DNA of 64,000 nt from Bradyrhizobium stylosanthis (GCF_001641335.1 NZ_LVEM01000003.1:587394-651393); one strand, 5' to 3'. Shown: positions 49,076-57,961, numbered from the stretch's first letter. The notes: a model not told the origin generated them from the sequence alone. Made by a program: numbers and translations.

Positions 49076-50788
49076 CTACAGCCCCCGGATGATCCCCGCA
49101 TTGATCAGCAGCCGGTTCAGCCGCCGCGCCTCCGCGCCATCCTTGCAGCCGTAGAACATCCCCTTGCAGCGGAGCATGATCTGCTTCTGCTCGGCAAAGG
49201 ACGGGTCGAGCGGGATGCCGGCGGCTTCCTGGATCACCAACGGCAGATAGGGGCCGTCGATCGTGTCCATCACGGCCTCGCTCTTCACCGGCTCGAAATT
49301 GACGGCGTCGATCGCGTAATAGGTCGCGTAGAGGCGCGGGTCGTAGGCATCGAGCTTCTTGCCGATGGCGCCCTCGTCGAGCCCAGGCTCCAACAGGTTC
49401 GGCGCGAATTCCGGCTGGTGATCGCCGTAGCGCACGATCAGGAAGGGCTCGTTCGGAAAGCTCTTCTTCAGCCCCGCGACGAACGCCTTGTACTGCTCGG
49501 CGCTCATCGCCTGCCGGCGCAGATATTCGTCGATGGACGGCACATTGCCCGGCGCGCGCCAGTTCGGCAGCAGGTCGGGACGGAAGCGCGTCTCCCAGGG
49601 GAAGTGATTGGCGCCGAGATAGATGAAGGTGAACAGCGGCTTGTTCGGCGGCTGCTGGCCCATCAGTTGCAGCGCCTTGTCGTAGAAGAAGCTGTCGGGC
49701 TCGACATCCTTGGCGCCGAGATCCTTGGAATCGAGGAAGCGCTCGATGCCGGTCGTCATCTGGAAGCTGCGCGCGCCCATGAAGCCGCCATAGGCGGGAT
49801 AGAGCGATAGCGTGTCGTAACCGCAGCGGCGCAGCGCCAGCGGCAGGCCACGCTCGACCCGGTTCGAGGCAATGCGCGTCACGAAATAAGCGAAGCGGCC
49901 GAACGAGCGCGAGGAGAGCCCTGCAAGCACGTTGTATTCGGTGAACCAGCTCGGCCCGCCATTGCTCTCGGCGAGGAACGTGCGCTGCCTGCCGTCCCAG
50001 GACTTGAAATGATCGCCATAGCGCGGCGGCACCTTGATGCCCTGCGCCGCGCGGATGTCGAAGCTCGATTCATCATGGATCATGATGATGTTCGGCCGGC
50101 GGCCGGCGGGATGGCAGGCATCGACCAGCGGCATGTTGAGTCGCTCGTTGGTCGAAGCCGCGGACTCCATGAAGCCGTACTGGACGAAGTCGGAGACCGA
50201 GCTCACGCCCGAGCGGAAGAACTTCGAGAGATAACCGTCGTCGTAATAGCCGCGCCAGGCCTCGTCCGGATGATAGAGCGAATAGCCGACGAGAGCGGCA
50301 AGACACGCGAGCTTGCAGGCCAGCGCCGGCAGGCGGCGGATGCGGAACGGGTCGAGCCACCACAGCGCATACATCAGCGGCAGCGTGACGAGACCGGCCA
50401 GGATCACCGACCAGCGCAGGTTCGGGAAGATCGTGAACAGAAACGCCACGGTGTCGCGGTCGATCATCATCAGGTCGATGAAGTTGACCGTCATCTGCAC
50501 GACGTCGTGCTTGAGCCGCGACAGCAGCACCAAGACCACGACCATGGTCAGCGACAGCGCCCCCGACAGCGCCGGCCGCCGCAGCAGCGTGATCCAGAAG
50601 AAGTTGAGGATGCCCCAGGCGAGCGCGAAGGACAGGCGCGAGCCGAAATCGGTCTCGGTCTCGTACATCAGCGCGAGCGCGGCCAGATGCGGCGCCGCAA
50701 CGGCGAGCAGCCGCCAGATGCCGAGCGCGGCGACGCTCGCCAGCACGGCGGTCGTGGCAGAAGGACCTGGATTGGGCGCGGACGCCAT
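49076..50788 (-). CDS. Membrane sulfatase-fold protein (LTA synthase/phosphoethanolamine transferase-like)
   Basis: A 570-residue protein with five or so membrane helices in residues 1-190, then a large periplasmic alkaline-phosphatase-superfamily domain. Metal-site segments are NIIMIHDESSFDI, SNGGPSWFTEYNVLAGLSSRSFG (the Ser or Thr nucleophile region), IYLGANHFPWETRF and IVRYGDHQPEF with the late Asp-His pair. Such enzymes transfer phosphoglycerol or phosphoethanolamine to glycans or lipids, but an unspecified sulfatase-like activity is equally possible. The start at 50788 (MASAPNPGP) lacks a clear ribosome-binding site, so the N-terminus is uncertain. Monocistronic. Confidence 0.82.
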   Translation of the reverse strand: MASAPNPGPSATTAVLASVAALGIWRLLAVAAPHLAALALMYETETDFGSRLSFALAWGILNFFWITLLRRPALSGALSLTMVVVLVLLSRLKHDVVQMTVNFIDLMMIDRDTVAFLFTIFPNLRWSVILAGLVTLPLMYALWWLDPFRIRRLPALACKLACLAALVGYSLYHPDEAWRGYYDDGYLSKFFRSGVSSVSDFVQYGFMESAASTNERLNMPLVDACHPAGRRPNIIMIHDESSFDIRAAQGIKVPPRYGDHFKSWDGRQRTFLAESNGGPSWFTEYNVLAGLSSRSFGRFAYFVTRIASNRVERGLPLALRRCGYDTLSLYPAYGGFMGARSFQMTTGIERFLDSKDLGAKDVEPDSFFYDKALQLMGQQPPNKPLFTFIYLGANHFPWETRFRPDLLPNWRAPGNVPSIDEYLRRQAMSAEQYKAFVAGLKKSFPNEPFLIVRYGDHQPEFAPNLLEPGLDEGAIGKKLDAYDPRLYATYYAIDAVNFEPVKSEAVMDTIDGPYLPLVIQEAAGIPLDPSFAEQKQIMLRCKGMFYGCKDGAEARRLNRLLINAGIIRGL

Positions 50789-50999
50789 CGACGACACGCA
50801 ACTCTGGTCCGGCGCAATGATACCTAGCCGTCTGGCCAGCCTGACGGCGGCTAGGGCGTCCGGGGCAGCCGGAAGCCTGCACCGTGTCATAAAACTGTAA
50901 CGGAACAGTCAAGGACAGGCAACGCGTGCGGTGATCCGACCTTCGCTTGATGTAGGCTGGCGAGCCGGGCGCCGGTGCGCGCCAGGAAACGGCGCCCGG

Positions 51000-51287
51000 C
51001 TAGAGCCCTTCCACGCTGACCAGCCGGGCGGAGCTGCAGGCGTCCCGGACGGATTTCAGGCCCTGATACGTGGCGCCGTTATAGAATTCCTCCCAGGCCG
51101 CCACCGACGGGAATTCCAGCAGGACGATCCTGCGGGGATTCCAATCTCCCTCGTAGACCTTGTGGGTCCCGCCGCGTGCCAGATATCGCGCTCCCGCCGC
51201 CTCCAACGCGGGTTTCACGCCCAGCATGAAGCTCTGGTACTGCTGGGGATCGCTGATCTCGACGTCGAAAATCACGTAGGCCGCCAT
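51000..51287 (-). CDS. DUF1330 domain protein
   Basis: A 95-residue protein of the dimeric ferredoxin-like alpha/beta-barrel superfamily. MAAYVIFDVEISDPQQYQSF and KVYEGDWNPRRIVLLEFPSVAAWEEFYNG are the DUF1330 signature, with YLARGGTH between them. Members are small cytoplasmic dimers of unknown role. The gene stands between the sulfatase-fold gene and an ABC-binding-protein gene, all on the minus strand and each separated by 70 bases or more. No operon partner is evident. Confidence 0.88.
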   Translation of the reverse strand: MAAYVIFDVEISDPQQYQSFMLGVKPALEAAGARYLARGGTHKVYEGDWNPRRIVLLEFPSVAAWEEFYNGATYQGLKSVRDACSSARLVSVEGL

Positions 51288-51356
51288 TTCAATCCACTCC
51301 AGGGATGAGCCAGGACATTTCGCCGCGTCTGCCGGGCCCGCGCCGGCGGCGTCCGT

Positions 51357-52334
51357 CTAGTCGAGGACTTCGTCGGCACGGGCGAGCAGGGTCGGCGGAA
51401 CCGTGATGCCGAGGGCTTTGGCCGTTTTGAGATTGACGATGGTCTCGATCTTGGTCGAACGCTGAACGGGAAGTTCGGACGGCCTGGTACCCTTCACGAT
51501 CCGTGCCGCGTAGCCTCCGACGAGGCGCGAGGCGTCCTGCGCGCTCGCGCCGTAGCTCAGGAGGCCGCCCAGATCGACGAACTCGCGCTGAAAATACAGC
51601 GTCGGCAGCCGCAGTCTTGCCACGGCCTCGATGATCCGGACGCGGTTGACGATGAAGACCGGATCGACCGTGACGAACAGCGCATCGACGTGCGCCGGCC
51701 CGACGTCCGCGAACACCTTGTCGATATCGTCCCGGTTGGCCGCCTTGAATGCGAGCACGGTCTTGCCGATGGCCTTGGCCGCGCTCCCGGCGCTTTCGAG
51801 CTGGGCCTCTGCGGTCGGGCGGTTGGGATTGACGAGGACACCGATGGTCGCGGCATTCGGCAACAATTCGCTCACCAGCTCCAGGTTCTTTGCGCCGAGT
51901 TCGGCGGCAAGCCAGGTCACGCCGGTGGCGTTGCCGCCAGGCCGGCTCAAGCTTTCCACGAGCCCCGAGGACACCGGATCATCTGCGGTCAGGAACACGA
52001 TCGGGATGGCGGGCGTCGCCCGCTTGGCCGCAACCGCGGCGACGTTGCCGCCCATCGTGACGATGACGCCGACCTGCTGCTGGACGAGCTCGGCGGCAAG
52101 CGAGGGCAGGCGATCGAACTGTCCCTGCGCCCAGCGATACTCGATGGCCACGTTGCGCCCCTCTGTCAGCCCGGAAGCACCCAGACCTTCGCGAAAACCG
52201 GTCACCACGGTGGCGAAGGTCTCCGGCGAGCCGCTGGCAAGCAAACCGATCGTGGGGCGAGAGGCTTGTGCAAGAGCCGGCGAAAACCACAGCGGCATGG
52301 AGCCGGCGGCGAGAACAAATGTGCGTCGATCCAT
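51357..52334 (-). CDS. ABC transporter substrate-binding protein (ABC_sub_bind family)
   Basis: A 325-residue protein with a Tat-like leader (MDRRTFVLAAGSMPLWFSPALAQ). The fold marks are IGLLASGSPETFATVV, FREGLGASGLTEGRNVAIEYRWAQGQFDRLPSLAAELV, PIVFLTADDPVSSGLVESLS and RPGGNATGVTW, ending ETIVNLKTAKALGITVPPTLL. It is of the same family and plan as the gene at 30228-31196. No transporter partner is adjacent. The ligand is unknown. Confidence 0.88.
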   Translation of the reverse strand: MDRRTFVLAAGSMPLWFSPALAQASRPTIGLLASGSPETFATVVTGFREGLGASGLTEGRNVAIEYRWAQGQFDRLPSLAAELVQQQVGVIVTMGGNVAAVAAKRATPAIPIVFLTADDPVSSGLVESLSRPGGNATGVTWLAAELGAKNLELVSELLPNAATIGVLVNPNRPTAEAQLESAGSAAKAIGKTVLAFKAANRDDIDKVFADVGPAHVDALFVTVDPVFIVNRVRIIEAVARLRLPTLYFQREFVDLGGLLSYGASAQDASRLVGGYAARIVKGTRPSELPVQRSTKIETIVNLKTAKALGITVPPTLLARADEVLD

Positions 52335-52441
52335 CTTTACATACTGTCAAAATATCGAATTCGAATATGTGCGCGAGTGTATGCGCAAGGCGCGGCACCT
52401 GCCAATCCAAATCCAGGACAAACAGGATTCCGTCCGGGCTC

Positions 52442-53095
52442 CTAGCCCTTGGCAATGCCTGAGATGAACAGGTCGATCACCGCTTCCGCCATCCGCTCGA
52501 TCTCGGTCTCCGCCACACCCCAGCGCGGAAAATGACCATCGAGGTTCATGCGGGCAAAACCGTAGACCAGCGCGCGGCCGGCGATCTGGATGGGCTTGAG
52601 GTCGGCCGGCCGCAGCAGCCCCTGCGCGGCCGCGTCAGCCAGCATCTGCTCGGTCAGGGCGATCAGCTCGGCATTGTCGCGGGTCAGCTCAGCGGAGCTG
52701 CCATGGGCGAAATAGCGCCCTGTCGAGATGATCTCGAAATGCGCGGGGTTGCGCATCGCCCAGCGCAGATAGGCAAGGCCGAAGGCGCGGAAGCGGCCGA
52801 GCGGATCGGTCCCCGGGGCCTGCGCCAGCGCCACCTCGATCTCCGCGCGAAAACGCCGCTGCGCCTCCTGGGCCGCCGCCGCCATCAGGGCATCGCGGTT
52901 GGGGAAGTGCCGGAACGGCGCGCCGGGCGACACCGCGGCGCGGCGCGCGGCCTCGCGCACGGACACCTCGGCCCCCTCTTCGGCCAATTGCAGCGCAGCA
53001 TCGATCAGCACGCGGCGGAGGTCGCCGTGGTGGTAAGGCCGGGCGTCGGAGGTGTGACGGCGGGCGCGCGGCTTGGACGGCTGTCGGGCGGGCAT
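52442..53095 (-). CDS. TetR/AcrR family transcriptional repressor
   Basis: A 217-residue regulator. The N-terminal DNA-binding domain shows RRVLIDAALQLAEEGAEVSVREAARRAAVSPGAPFRHFPNRDALM, with the recognition helix at APFRHF. It is preceded by a basic arm (ARQPSKPRARRH). The C-terminal helical domain has TRYFAHG-like ISTGRYFAHGSSAEL and ALVYGFARMNLDGHFPRWG for ligand binding and dimerisation. The ATG at 53095 follows TAGGGATTGCC. Two matching 17-bp palindromes between it and the divergent membrane gene are its likely operators. Confidence 0.9.
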   Translation of the reverse strand: MPARQPSKPRARRHTSDARPYHHGDLRRVLIDAALQLAEEGAEVSVREAARRAAVSPGAPFRHFPNRDALMAAAAQEAQRRFRAEIEVALAQAPGTDPLGRFRAFGLAYLRWAMRNPAHFEIISTGRYFAHGSSAELTRDNAELIALTEQMLADAAAQGLLRPADLKPIQIAGRALVYGFARMNLDGHFPRWGVAETEIERMAEAVIDLFISGIAKG

Positions 53096-53124
53096 GGCAA
53101 TCCCTAGCATCACCCGAACGTGAA

Positions 53125-53184
53125 TGTAAGCAGCGATTACACCGTTGACCGCTCGAGGCCGACGAAATGTAATCGATGATTACA
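53125..53184. promoter_or_regulatory. Twin TetR operators and promoter of the membrane protein gene
   Basis: Two 17-bp sites, TGTAAGCAGCGATTACA (53125-53141) and TGTAATCGATGATTACA (53168-53184), share TGTAA-N7-TTACA, with centres 43 bases apart. The second is a perfect palindrome. A promoter fits between them for the plus-strand gene: TTGACC at 53145-53150, 17-base spacer, TGTAAT at 53168-53173, so the second operator covers the -10 hexamer. Confidence 0.8.
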
Positions 53185-53201
53185 TAGCGAAGGGGATTGC
53201 C

Positions 53202-53822
53202 ATGTCGTCACGTCAAAGCTGGTTCGAGGGCTGGCGGCTGCTGGCCGTGCTCACCTTTATCCTGGTCGCGCTCAGCCTCTGGATCGCCTCGATGCGACAG
53301 TTCGAGGTCGAGGGCGTGCGGATGGTGATCCGCTTCACGGCACGAAGCTCGCTGCTGCTGTTCTGCCTCGCCTTCGGCGCAGCGGCACTGGCGCGGCTGT
53401 GGCCCAACGCCTGGACGCGCTGGCAGCGGCGCAACCGCCGCTATCTCGGCCTCAGCTTTGCGGCCTCCCACGCGATCCACGCCATCGCGATCGTCGCCTT
53501 CGCCAAGATGGACCCGGCCGGTTTCGCCGAGGCCACCTCGCCCGCCTCCTACATCTTCGGCGGCATCGGCTATGCCATGATCATCGCCATGAGCGCGACC
53601 TCGTTCGACCGCACCGCCGCGCTGATCGGGCCGCGCGCCTTTCGCGCGCTGCACCTCGTCGGCGGCTATTACCTCTGGTTCCAGTTCATGGTGTCGTTCG
53701 GCAAGCGCGTGCCCGCGATGCCGCTTTATGCCGCCTTCCTCCTGCCGCTGTTGGTCGTGATGGCGCTGCGGCTGATCGCCATGGCCGACCATCCGCGTGG
53801 ACGGACGGCCGAGGCGCGCTGA
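53202..53822 (+). CDS. Ferric-reductase-like multi-span membrane protein
   Basis: A 206-residue inner-membrane protein with about six helices. Histidines lie within helices in a pattern that suits haem ligation: SFAASHAIHAIAIVAFAKM and RALHLVGGYYLWFQFM. A charged loop (WPNAWTRWQRRNRRYLG) separates helices two and three. This resembles the ferric reductase/MsrQ-type transmembrane domain without its flavin part, but the match is only by pattern. It is divergent from the TetR gene and almost certainly its target, through the operator over the -10 element. The ATG follows GAAGGGGATTGCC. Confidence 0.75.
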   Translation: MSSRQSWFEGWRLLAVLTFILVALSLWIASMRQFEVEGVRMVIRFTARSSLLLFCLAFGAAALARLWPNAWTRWQRRNRRYLGLSFAASHAIHAIAIVAFAKMDPAGFAEATSPASYIFGGIGYAMIIAMSATSFDRTAALIGPRAFRALHLVGGYYLWFQFMVSFGKRVPAMPLYAAFLLPLLVVMALRLIAMADHPRGRTAEAR

Positions 53823-53829
53823 ACGACGG

Positions 53830-54681
53830 TCAGCCCTGCGGCAACAACCCGAGGCGCTTGGCGATGATGCGGTCGACCGTCCGCTTCGGCAGCACGGAGC
53901 CGATCAGATGGCGCAGCGGATCCGGCGTGATCTGGTAGCGCACCTTGGGGCTTGCCGCGGTCAGCGCCTCGAACACGATTTCGGCGATGCGCTCGGCCGG
54001 CAAGCCCTTGGCGCCGAGCTCCATCATGAACGCCATGACCTTGTTGAGCGCCGGCAGATAGGGCGAGTTCTGGTAGACGGAGAGGTCGATCTCCTCGGCC
54101 TTGCTCCAGATCGGCGTCTTCACCGCACCGGGGGCGACGATGATGACGTCGATGCCGAACAGCATCAGCTCGCGGCGCAGGCTCTCCGACAGCCCCTCGA
54201 CCGCATGCTTGGAGGTGCAGTACGGCGCCGACAGCGGGTTGCCGTTCTTGCCCGCGACCGAGCTGATCATCACGATCCGCCCCTTCGGACCCTTCAGCGA
54301 GGGGTCGGCGCCGAGCAGCGGCCCGAACGCCTGCGTCGCGATCACGGGGCCGATGACGTTGATGTCCATCTGGCGGCGGAAATCGTCGGCCGACAATTCG
54401 AGCACGGGGCCGGCGACCGCGATGCCGGCATTGTTGACGAGCCCATGGAGCGTCTCCCCGCCCAACATCTCGCGAACGCTTCGCGCCGCAGCAAGGACTG
54501 CGGCCTCGTCGGTGACGTCGAACATGAGCGGCGTGAAGTTTGCGCCGAATTCACCCTTCAGCCGGTCGGCATCGGCCTGTTTGCGAACACTGCCGAAGAC
54601 GCGATAGCCACGCCCGACCAGATATTTTGCAACGGCCCAGCCAATGCCCGTGGACGCGCCGGTGACGACGACAGATCGCAT
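53830..54681 (-). CDS. SDR family NAD(P)-dependent oxidoreductase
   Basis: A classical short-chain dehydrogenase of 283 residues. Cofactor motif VVTGASTGIGWAVAKYL, then VNNAGIAVAGPV, catalytic Ser in RIVMISSVAGKNG, the YxxxK pair as YCTSKHAVEG, and APGAVKTPIW. The Arg in the Rossmann region (FGSVRKQADADRL) suggests NADP. The C-terminal 60 residues (ASPKVRYQITPDPLRHLIGSVLPKRTVDRII) resemble the retinol/steroid-dehydrogenase-like branch. It converges on the membrane gene with seven bases between stops. The substrate is unknown. Confidence 0.9.
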   Translation of the reverse strand: MRSVVVTGASTGIGWAVAKYLVGRGYRVFGSVRKQADADRLKGEFGANFTPLMFDVTDEAAVLAAARSVREMLGGETLHGLVNNAGIAVAGPVLELSADDFRRQMDINVIGPVIATQAFGPLLGADPSLKGPKGRIVMISSVAGKNGNPLSAPYCTSKHAVEGLSESLRRELMLFGIDVIIVAPGAVKTPIWSKAEEIDLSVYQNSPYLPALNKVMAFMMELGAKGLPAERIAEIVFEALTAASPKVRYQITPDPLRHLIGSVLPKRTVDRIIAKRLGLLPQG

Positions 54682-54867
54682 GGTCCTTCCCCCCGATAGT
54701 TCCGGGGATCATGTAGGAGAAGGATGTGCCAGCGCAATGGACGGCAGTTCTCAGGCCACGCAGCAACAGCATTTTCCGCGCACGCGACGCAACGCAAGAA
54801 GCCGCGGCAGATGTCGGTTCTTAGGATGAACGGGCACGCGAACTCGTGAGGTGAGACGGACCGCACG

Positions 54868-55029
54868 ATGAGACCACGGATGAAGAGCCGAATCTTTGAC
54901 TCTGACGACGTTGATGTTTTGGGGTTCGACGGCGCGCAGGAAAATCTGAGAAACGACGCCGGATCAAGAATGTGGTTTAAGTGTCAGTTCTTCGAGCTCA
55001 GGAGACACATCAGCTCGCGAAGAATTTGA
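54868..55029 (+). CDS. Possible 53-aa protein in a lower-GC intergenic stretch
   Basis: An ATG-to-TGA frame of 54 codons lies in a locally less GC-rich part of the 572-base gap 54682-55253. The product starts MRPRMKSRIFDSDDVDVLGF and has a charged, mixed composition with aromatic residues (GSRMWFKCQFFELRRHI) that would suit a small folded domain. The ribosome-binding site is weak. No family is recognised. It may be real or a chance open frame. Beyond it lie a terminator and a repeat, and I see nothing in 54682-54867. Confidence 0.28.
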   Translation: MRPRMKSRIFDSDDVDVLGFDGAQENLRNDAGSRMWFKCQFFELRRHISSRRI

Positions 55030-55057
55030 ATGAAGCAGCAATGCTTCCGGCGAGATG

Positions 55058-55090
55058 AAAAGAGCGAGACCGCTGTCTGCGATCTCGCTC
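55058..55090 (-). terminator. Terminator of the ilv transcript
   Basis: GAGCGAGA at 55062-55069 pairs with TCTCGCTC at 55083-55090. On the minus strand the hairpin is followed by TTTTC (55061-55057). It lies about 165 bases beyond the ilvC stop, past the repeat at 55148-55252. Confidence 0.55.
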
Positions 55091-55147
55091 CAATCTAGCC
55101 GCGAAGGTTTAAGATTTGGTTTGACGGGCGAAGCTTGTGTTTCGCTG

Positions 55148-55252
55148 TCGTGTCCCGGACAAGCGGAGCGCAGAGCCGGGACCCAGAAGCCGCCGTGGAC
55201 CCCGGATCAGCAGCGCACCGCTCACGCGCTGCGCTGCGTCCGGGGAACGCGA
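55148..55252. repeat. Dispersed palindromic repeat abutting ilvC
   Basis: A shorter relative of the element at 3898-4063. It starts TCGTGTCCCGGACAAGCG, has AGAGCCGGGACCC inside, and ends GCTGCGTCCGGGGAACGCGA. One base separates it from the ilvC stop codon. Confidence 0.72.
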
Positions 55253-55253
55253 C

Positions 55254-56273
55254 TTAGTTCTTCGACTTGTCGACCAGCGCGCCCTTCTTGATCCAGGGCA
55301 TCATGTCGCGCAGCTTGGCGCCGACTTCCTCGATCGGATGCGCAGCGAGCTTGGCACGGGTCGCCTTGAACGAGGTCTGGTTGACCTTGTTCTCGAGCAT
55401 CCAGTCGCGGGCGAACTTGCCGCCCTGGATGTCGGCGAGAACGCGCTTCATCTCGGCCTTGGTCTCGGCGGTGACGATGCGCGGGCCGGTGACGTACTCG
55501 CCGTACTCCGCGGTGTTGGAGATCGAGTAGTTCATGTTGGCGATGCCGCCTTCATAGATCAGGTCGACGATCAGCTTCACTTCGTGCAGGCACTCGAAAT
55601 AGGCCATCTCCGGGGCGTAGCCGGCTTCGACCAGGGTCTCGTAGCCGCCCTTGATCAGCTCGACCAGGCCGCCGCAGAGCACGACCTGCTCGCCGAACAG
55701 GTCGGTCTCGCACTCTTCCTTGAAGGTGGTCTCGATGATGCCGGCGCGGCCGCCACCGACGGCCGAAGCATAGGACAGGCCGAGGTCATGGGCATTGCCC
55801 GAGACATCCTTGGCGATCGCGATCAGGCAGGGCACGCCGCCGCCGCGCTGATACTCGGAACGCACGGTGTGGCCGGGGCCCTTCGGCGCGATCATCAGCA
55901 CGTCGAGGTCGGCGCGCGGGTCGAGCAGGTTGAAGTGAACGTTGAGGCCGTGCGCGAACACGAGGGCAGCGCCCTTCTTCATGTTGTCGTGCAGGTGCTC
56001 GCGATAGATGTCGCCCTGGAGTTCGTCCGGGGTCAGCATCATGACGAGGTCAGCCCATTTGGCGGCTTCGGCGACTTCCATCACCTTGAAGCCGGCGGCT
56101 TCCGCCTTCTTCACCGAGCCCGAGTCCTTGCGCAGCGCAATGGCGACTTCCTTGACGCCGGAGTCCTTCAGGTTGAGCGCATGGGCGTGGCCCTGGCTGC
56201 CATAGCCGACGATGGCGACCTTCTTCCCCTTGATCAGGTTCAGGTCGGCGTCGCGATCGTAATAAACACGCAT
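55254..56273 (-). CDS. ilvC: Ketol-acid reductoisomerase
   Basis: Converts acetolactate or acetohydroxybutyrate to the dihydroxy acids of valine and isoleucine synthesis using NADPH and Mg2+. At 339 residues it is a class I (short) enzyme. The Rossmann motif is VAIVGYGSQGHAHALNLKDSG, followed by the cofactor loop LRKDSGSVKKA, FAHGLNVHF, GPGHTVRSEYQRGGGVPCL and the metal site CETDLFGEQVVLCGGLVELI. It is the last gene of the ilv block, 133 bases after the LysE-type gene, and may also have its own promoter in that gap. Confidence 0.97.
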   Translation of the reverse strand: MRVYYDRDADLNLIKGKKVAIVGYGSQGHAHALNLKDSGVKEVAIALRKDSGSVKKAEAAGFKVMEVAEAAKWADLVMMLTPDELQGDIYREHLHDNMKKGAALVFAHGLNVHFNLLDPRADLDVLMIAPKGPGHTVRSEYQRGGGVPCLIAIAKDVSGNAHDLGLSYASAVGGGRAGIIETTFKEECETDLFGEQVVLCGGLVELIKGGYETLVEAGYAPEMAYFECLHEVKLIVDLIYEGGIANMNYSISNTAEYGEYVTGPRIVTAETKAEMKRVLADIQGGKFARDWMLENKVNQTSFKATRAKLAAHPIEEVGAKLRDMMPWIKKGALVDKSKN

Positions 56274-56406
56274 GGTCGTTTCCTCGTTGAGGGCCGAAAA
56301 TCGGCCGATGGTCAGTGTCCGAAGGGTGAAATTTGCGGATTTCGGGGGCTGTCTAGAGCATTTTCAGCCCTGAGGGAAACCCGTTTCTGCATGGAAATCC
56401 GCGACA

Positions 56407-57009
56407 TCATGCATCCACGAGAACGGGGTAGAGGGAGGCCAGCAGCAGGATCGCCATCAGGATATTGAAGGCGCGGACCAGCCGCTCGGAGGTCAGGACG
56501 GGCCGCAACGCGGTGCCGAACAGGGCCCAGACCACGGTCGAGACCGTGCCGACGAGCAGGCTGATCAGGGTCTGGATCGCGATGTTGACGGGAAACTGGG
56601 CAATCGCCGCGTAGGCGGTGATGGTGCCGATCACGATCACCCAGCCCTTGGCGTTGATCCACTGGAACATGGCCGCACCCCAGAAGGTCATCGGGCCGCG
56701 GCCGTCTTCCCCGCCCGGCTTGGCGGGACCGGACATGGCGATCACGGCGGCAAGATAGATCAGGTAGGCCGCACCGGCATATTTCAGGATGGTCTGGAGG
56801 ATCGGATAGGCCAGGAACACGGTGCCGAGCCCGAGACCGACAGCGGCGACCATGAAGGCAAAGCCGAGGACGATGCCGACGATGTGCGGGATGGTGCGGC
56901 GGAATCCGTAAGTGAGGCCGGACGACAACAGCATGATGTTGTTCGGCCCGGGGGTGAAATACATCACCACCATGAACACGAGGAAGGCATAGAACAGCGA
57001 ATAGGTCAT
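56407..57009 (-). CDS. LysE/RhtB family exporter
   Basis: A 200-residue inner-membrane protein with five or six helices. The family signature is MYFTPGPNNIMLLSSGLTYG in the first helix-loop, followed by RRTIPHIVGIVLGFAFMV. LysE/RhtB proteins export amino acids such as lysine, arginine, homoserine, threonine or leucine. Its place between the EamA gene (seven bases upstream) and ilvC suggests overflow export of a branched-chain amino acid or its precursor, but that is inferred from position. The ATG at 57009 is chosen because GAGG lies just upstream; a GTG two codons earlier is possible. Confidence 0.92.
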   Translation of the reverse strand: MTYSLFYAFLVFMVVMYFTPGPNNIMLLSSGLTYGFRRTIPHIVGIVLGFAFMVAAVGLGLGTVFLAYPILQTILKYAGAAYLIYLAAVIAMSGPAKPGGEDGRGPMTFWGAAMFQWINAKGWVIVIGTITAYAAIAQFPVNIAIQTLISLLVGTVSTVVWALFGTALRPVLTSERLVRAFNILMAILLLASLYPVLVDA

Positions 57010-57016
57010 GTTCACC

Positions 57017-57892
57017 TCACGCGGTCTTCGGCAGGACTTGCGGACGCTTCGCCAGCACCATCACGGCGATCCCGCCGATGACGGTCAGCATGCCGGCGAG
57101 GCGAAGCGGTCCGAACCGTTCGCCGAACACGATGCTGGATGCGGCGGAGCCGACGAATGGCACCAGCAGCGCGAACGGCACCACTTGTGCCGCCGGATAG
57201 TCGCGCAGGAGGCGGCCCCACAGCCAGTAGGCAATGCTGGTGGAGATGCCGCCGAGCATCAGCATGCAGAGCGCGGATGTGAGCGATATGTGCGTCAGGG
57301 ACGTCAGGGTCGGCGCCGACCCGTTGGCGATCAGCGCCAGCACGAACAGCGGCACGGCCGAGGCGAGGCACAGCCAGGCGAACAGGTCGAACATCGGCAC
57401 GCCGCGGGCGCCGCGCAGCAGCAGATTGCCGATGGCAAAGCTCAGCGGCGAGATCATCAGCACCGCGAAGGCACTGACGCTGAAATCGTAGCCGACCGTG
57501 CCGCAGATCATCAGCAGGCCGATCGCGGCAATGACGATGCCGAGCGTCTGCACCGGCGTCGGCCGCTCACCGAACGCGAGCGCGGCGAAGCCGATGGTGA
57601 ACAGCGCCTGGCTCTGCACGACGACGCTGGTCAGCCCCACCGGCACGCCATGGGCGATGCCGTAGGCCTGGGACAGGAACTGCCCGAGAAACAGCGTGAA
57701 GCTGATCGCGATCAACAGCGACCAGGCGACCTTCGGTTTGCGGATGAACAGGCACGGCACCGCGGCGATCGTAAAGCGCAGCGCCGTCATCAGCTCCGGC
57801 GAAAGCTCGTCGAGCGCGATCCGGCTTGCCACGAAGGCAAGCCCCCAGATGATCGCCACCATGACGGCGATGAGGATGTCGGCCGGCTTCAT
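57017..57892 (-). CDS. EamA family (DMT superfamily) transporter
   Basis: A 291-residue inner-membrane protein with ten helices arranged as two EamA repeats. The first starts ADILIAVMVAIIWGLAFVASRIALDELSP, and the second ISPLSFAIGNLLLRGARGVPMFDLFAWL. VVQSQALFTIGFAALAFGERPTP and VPFVGSAASSIVFGERF mark the ends of each half. Members such as RhtA and YdeD export amino acids and metabolites. It lies 69 bases after the methyltransferase gene in the ilv block. The substrate is unknown. Confidence 0.92.
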   Translation of the reverse strand: MKPADILIAVMVAIIWGLAFVASRIALDELSPELMTALRFTIAAVPCLFIRKPKVAWSLLIAISFTLFLGQFLSQAYGIAHGVPVGLTSVVVQSQALFTIGFAALAFGERPTPVQTLGIVIAAIGLLMICGTVGYDFSVSAFAVLMISPLSFAIGNLLLRGARGVPMFDLFAWLCLASAVPLFVLALIANGSAPTLTSLTHISLTSALCMLMLGGISTSIAYWLWGRLLRDYPAAQVVPFALLVPFVGSAASSIVFGERFGPLRLAGMLTVIGGIAVMVLAKRPQVLPKTA

Positions 57893-57961
57893 TGTTGTTT
57901 CCGGTTCTGCCCTGTCGTGCAGCCCTGTTTGTTGTTCTGGTCTAGCCTTGCTCGCCGGCCT

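Noticed and set aside
56274..56406. A repeat-like stretch (CTAGAGCATTTTCAGCC) upstream of ilvC resembling the GAGCATGATC palindrome
   Set aside because: Only one half matches and no inverted partner is present, so I cannot support it as a repeat copy.
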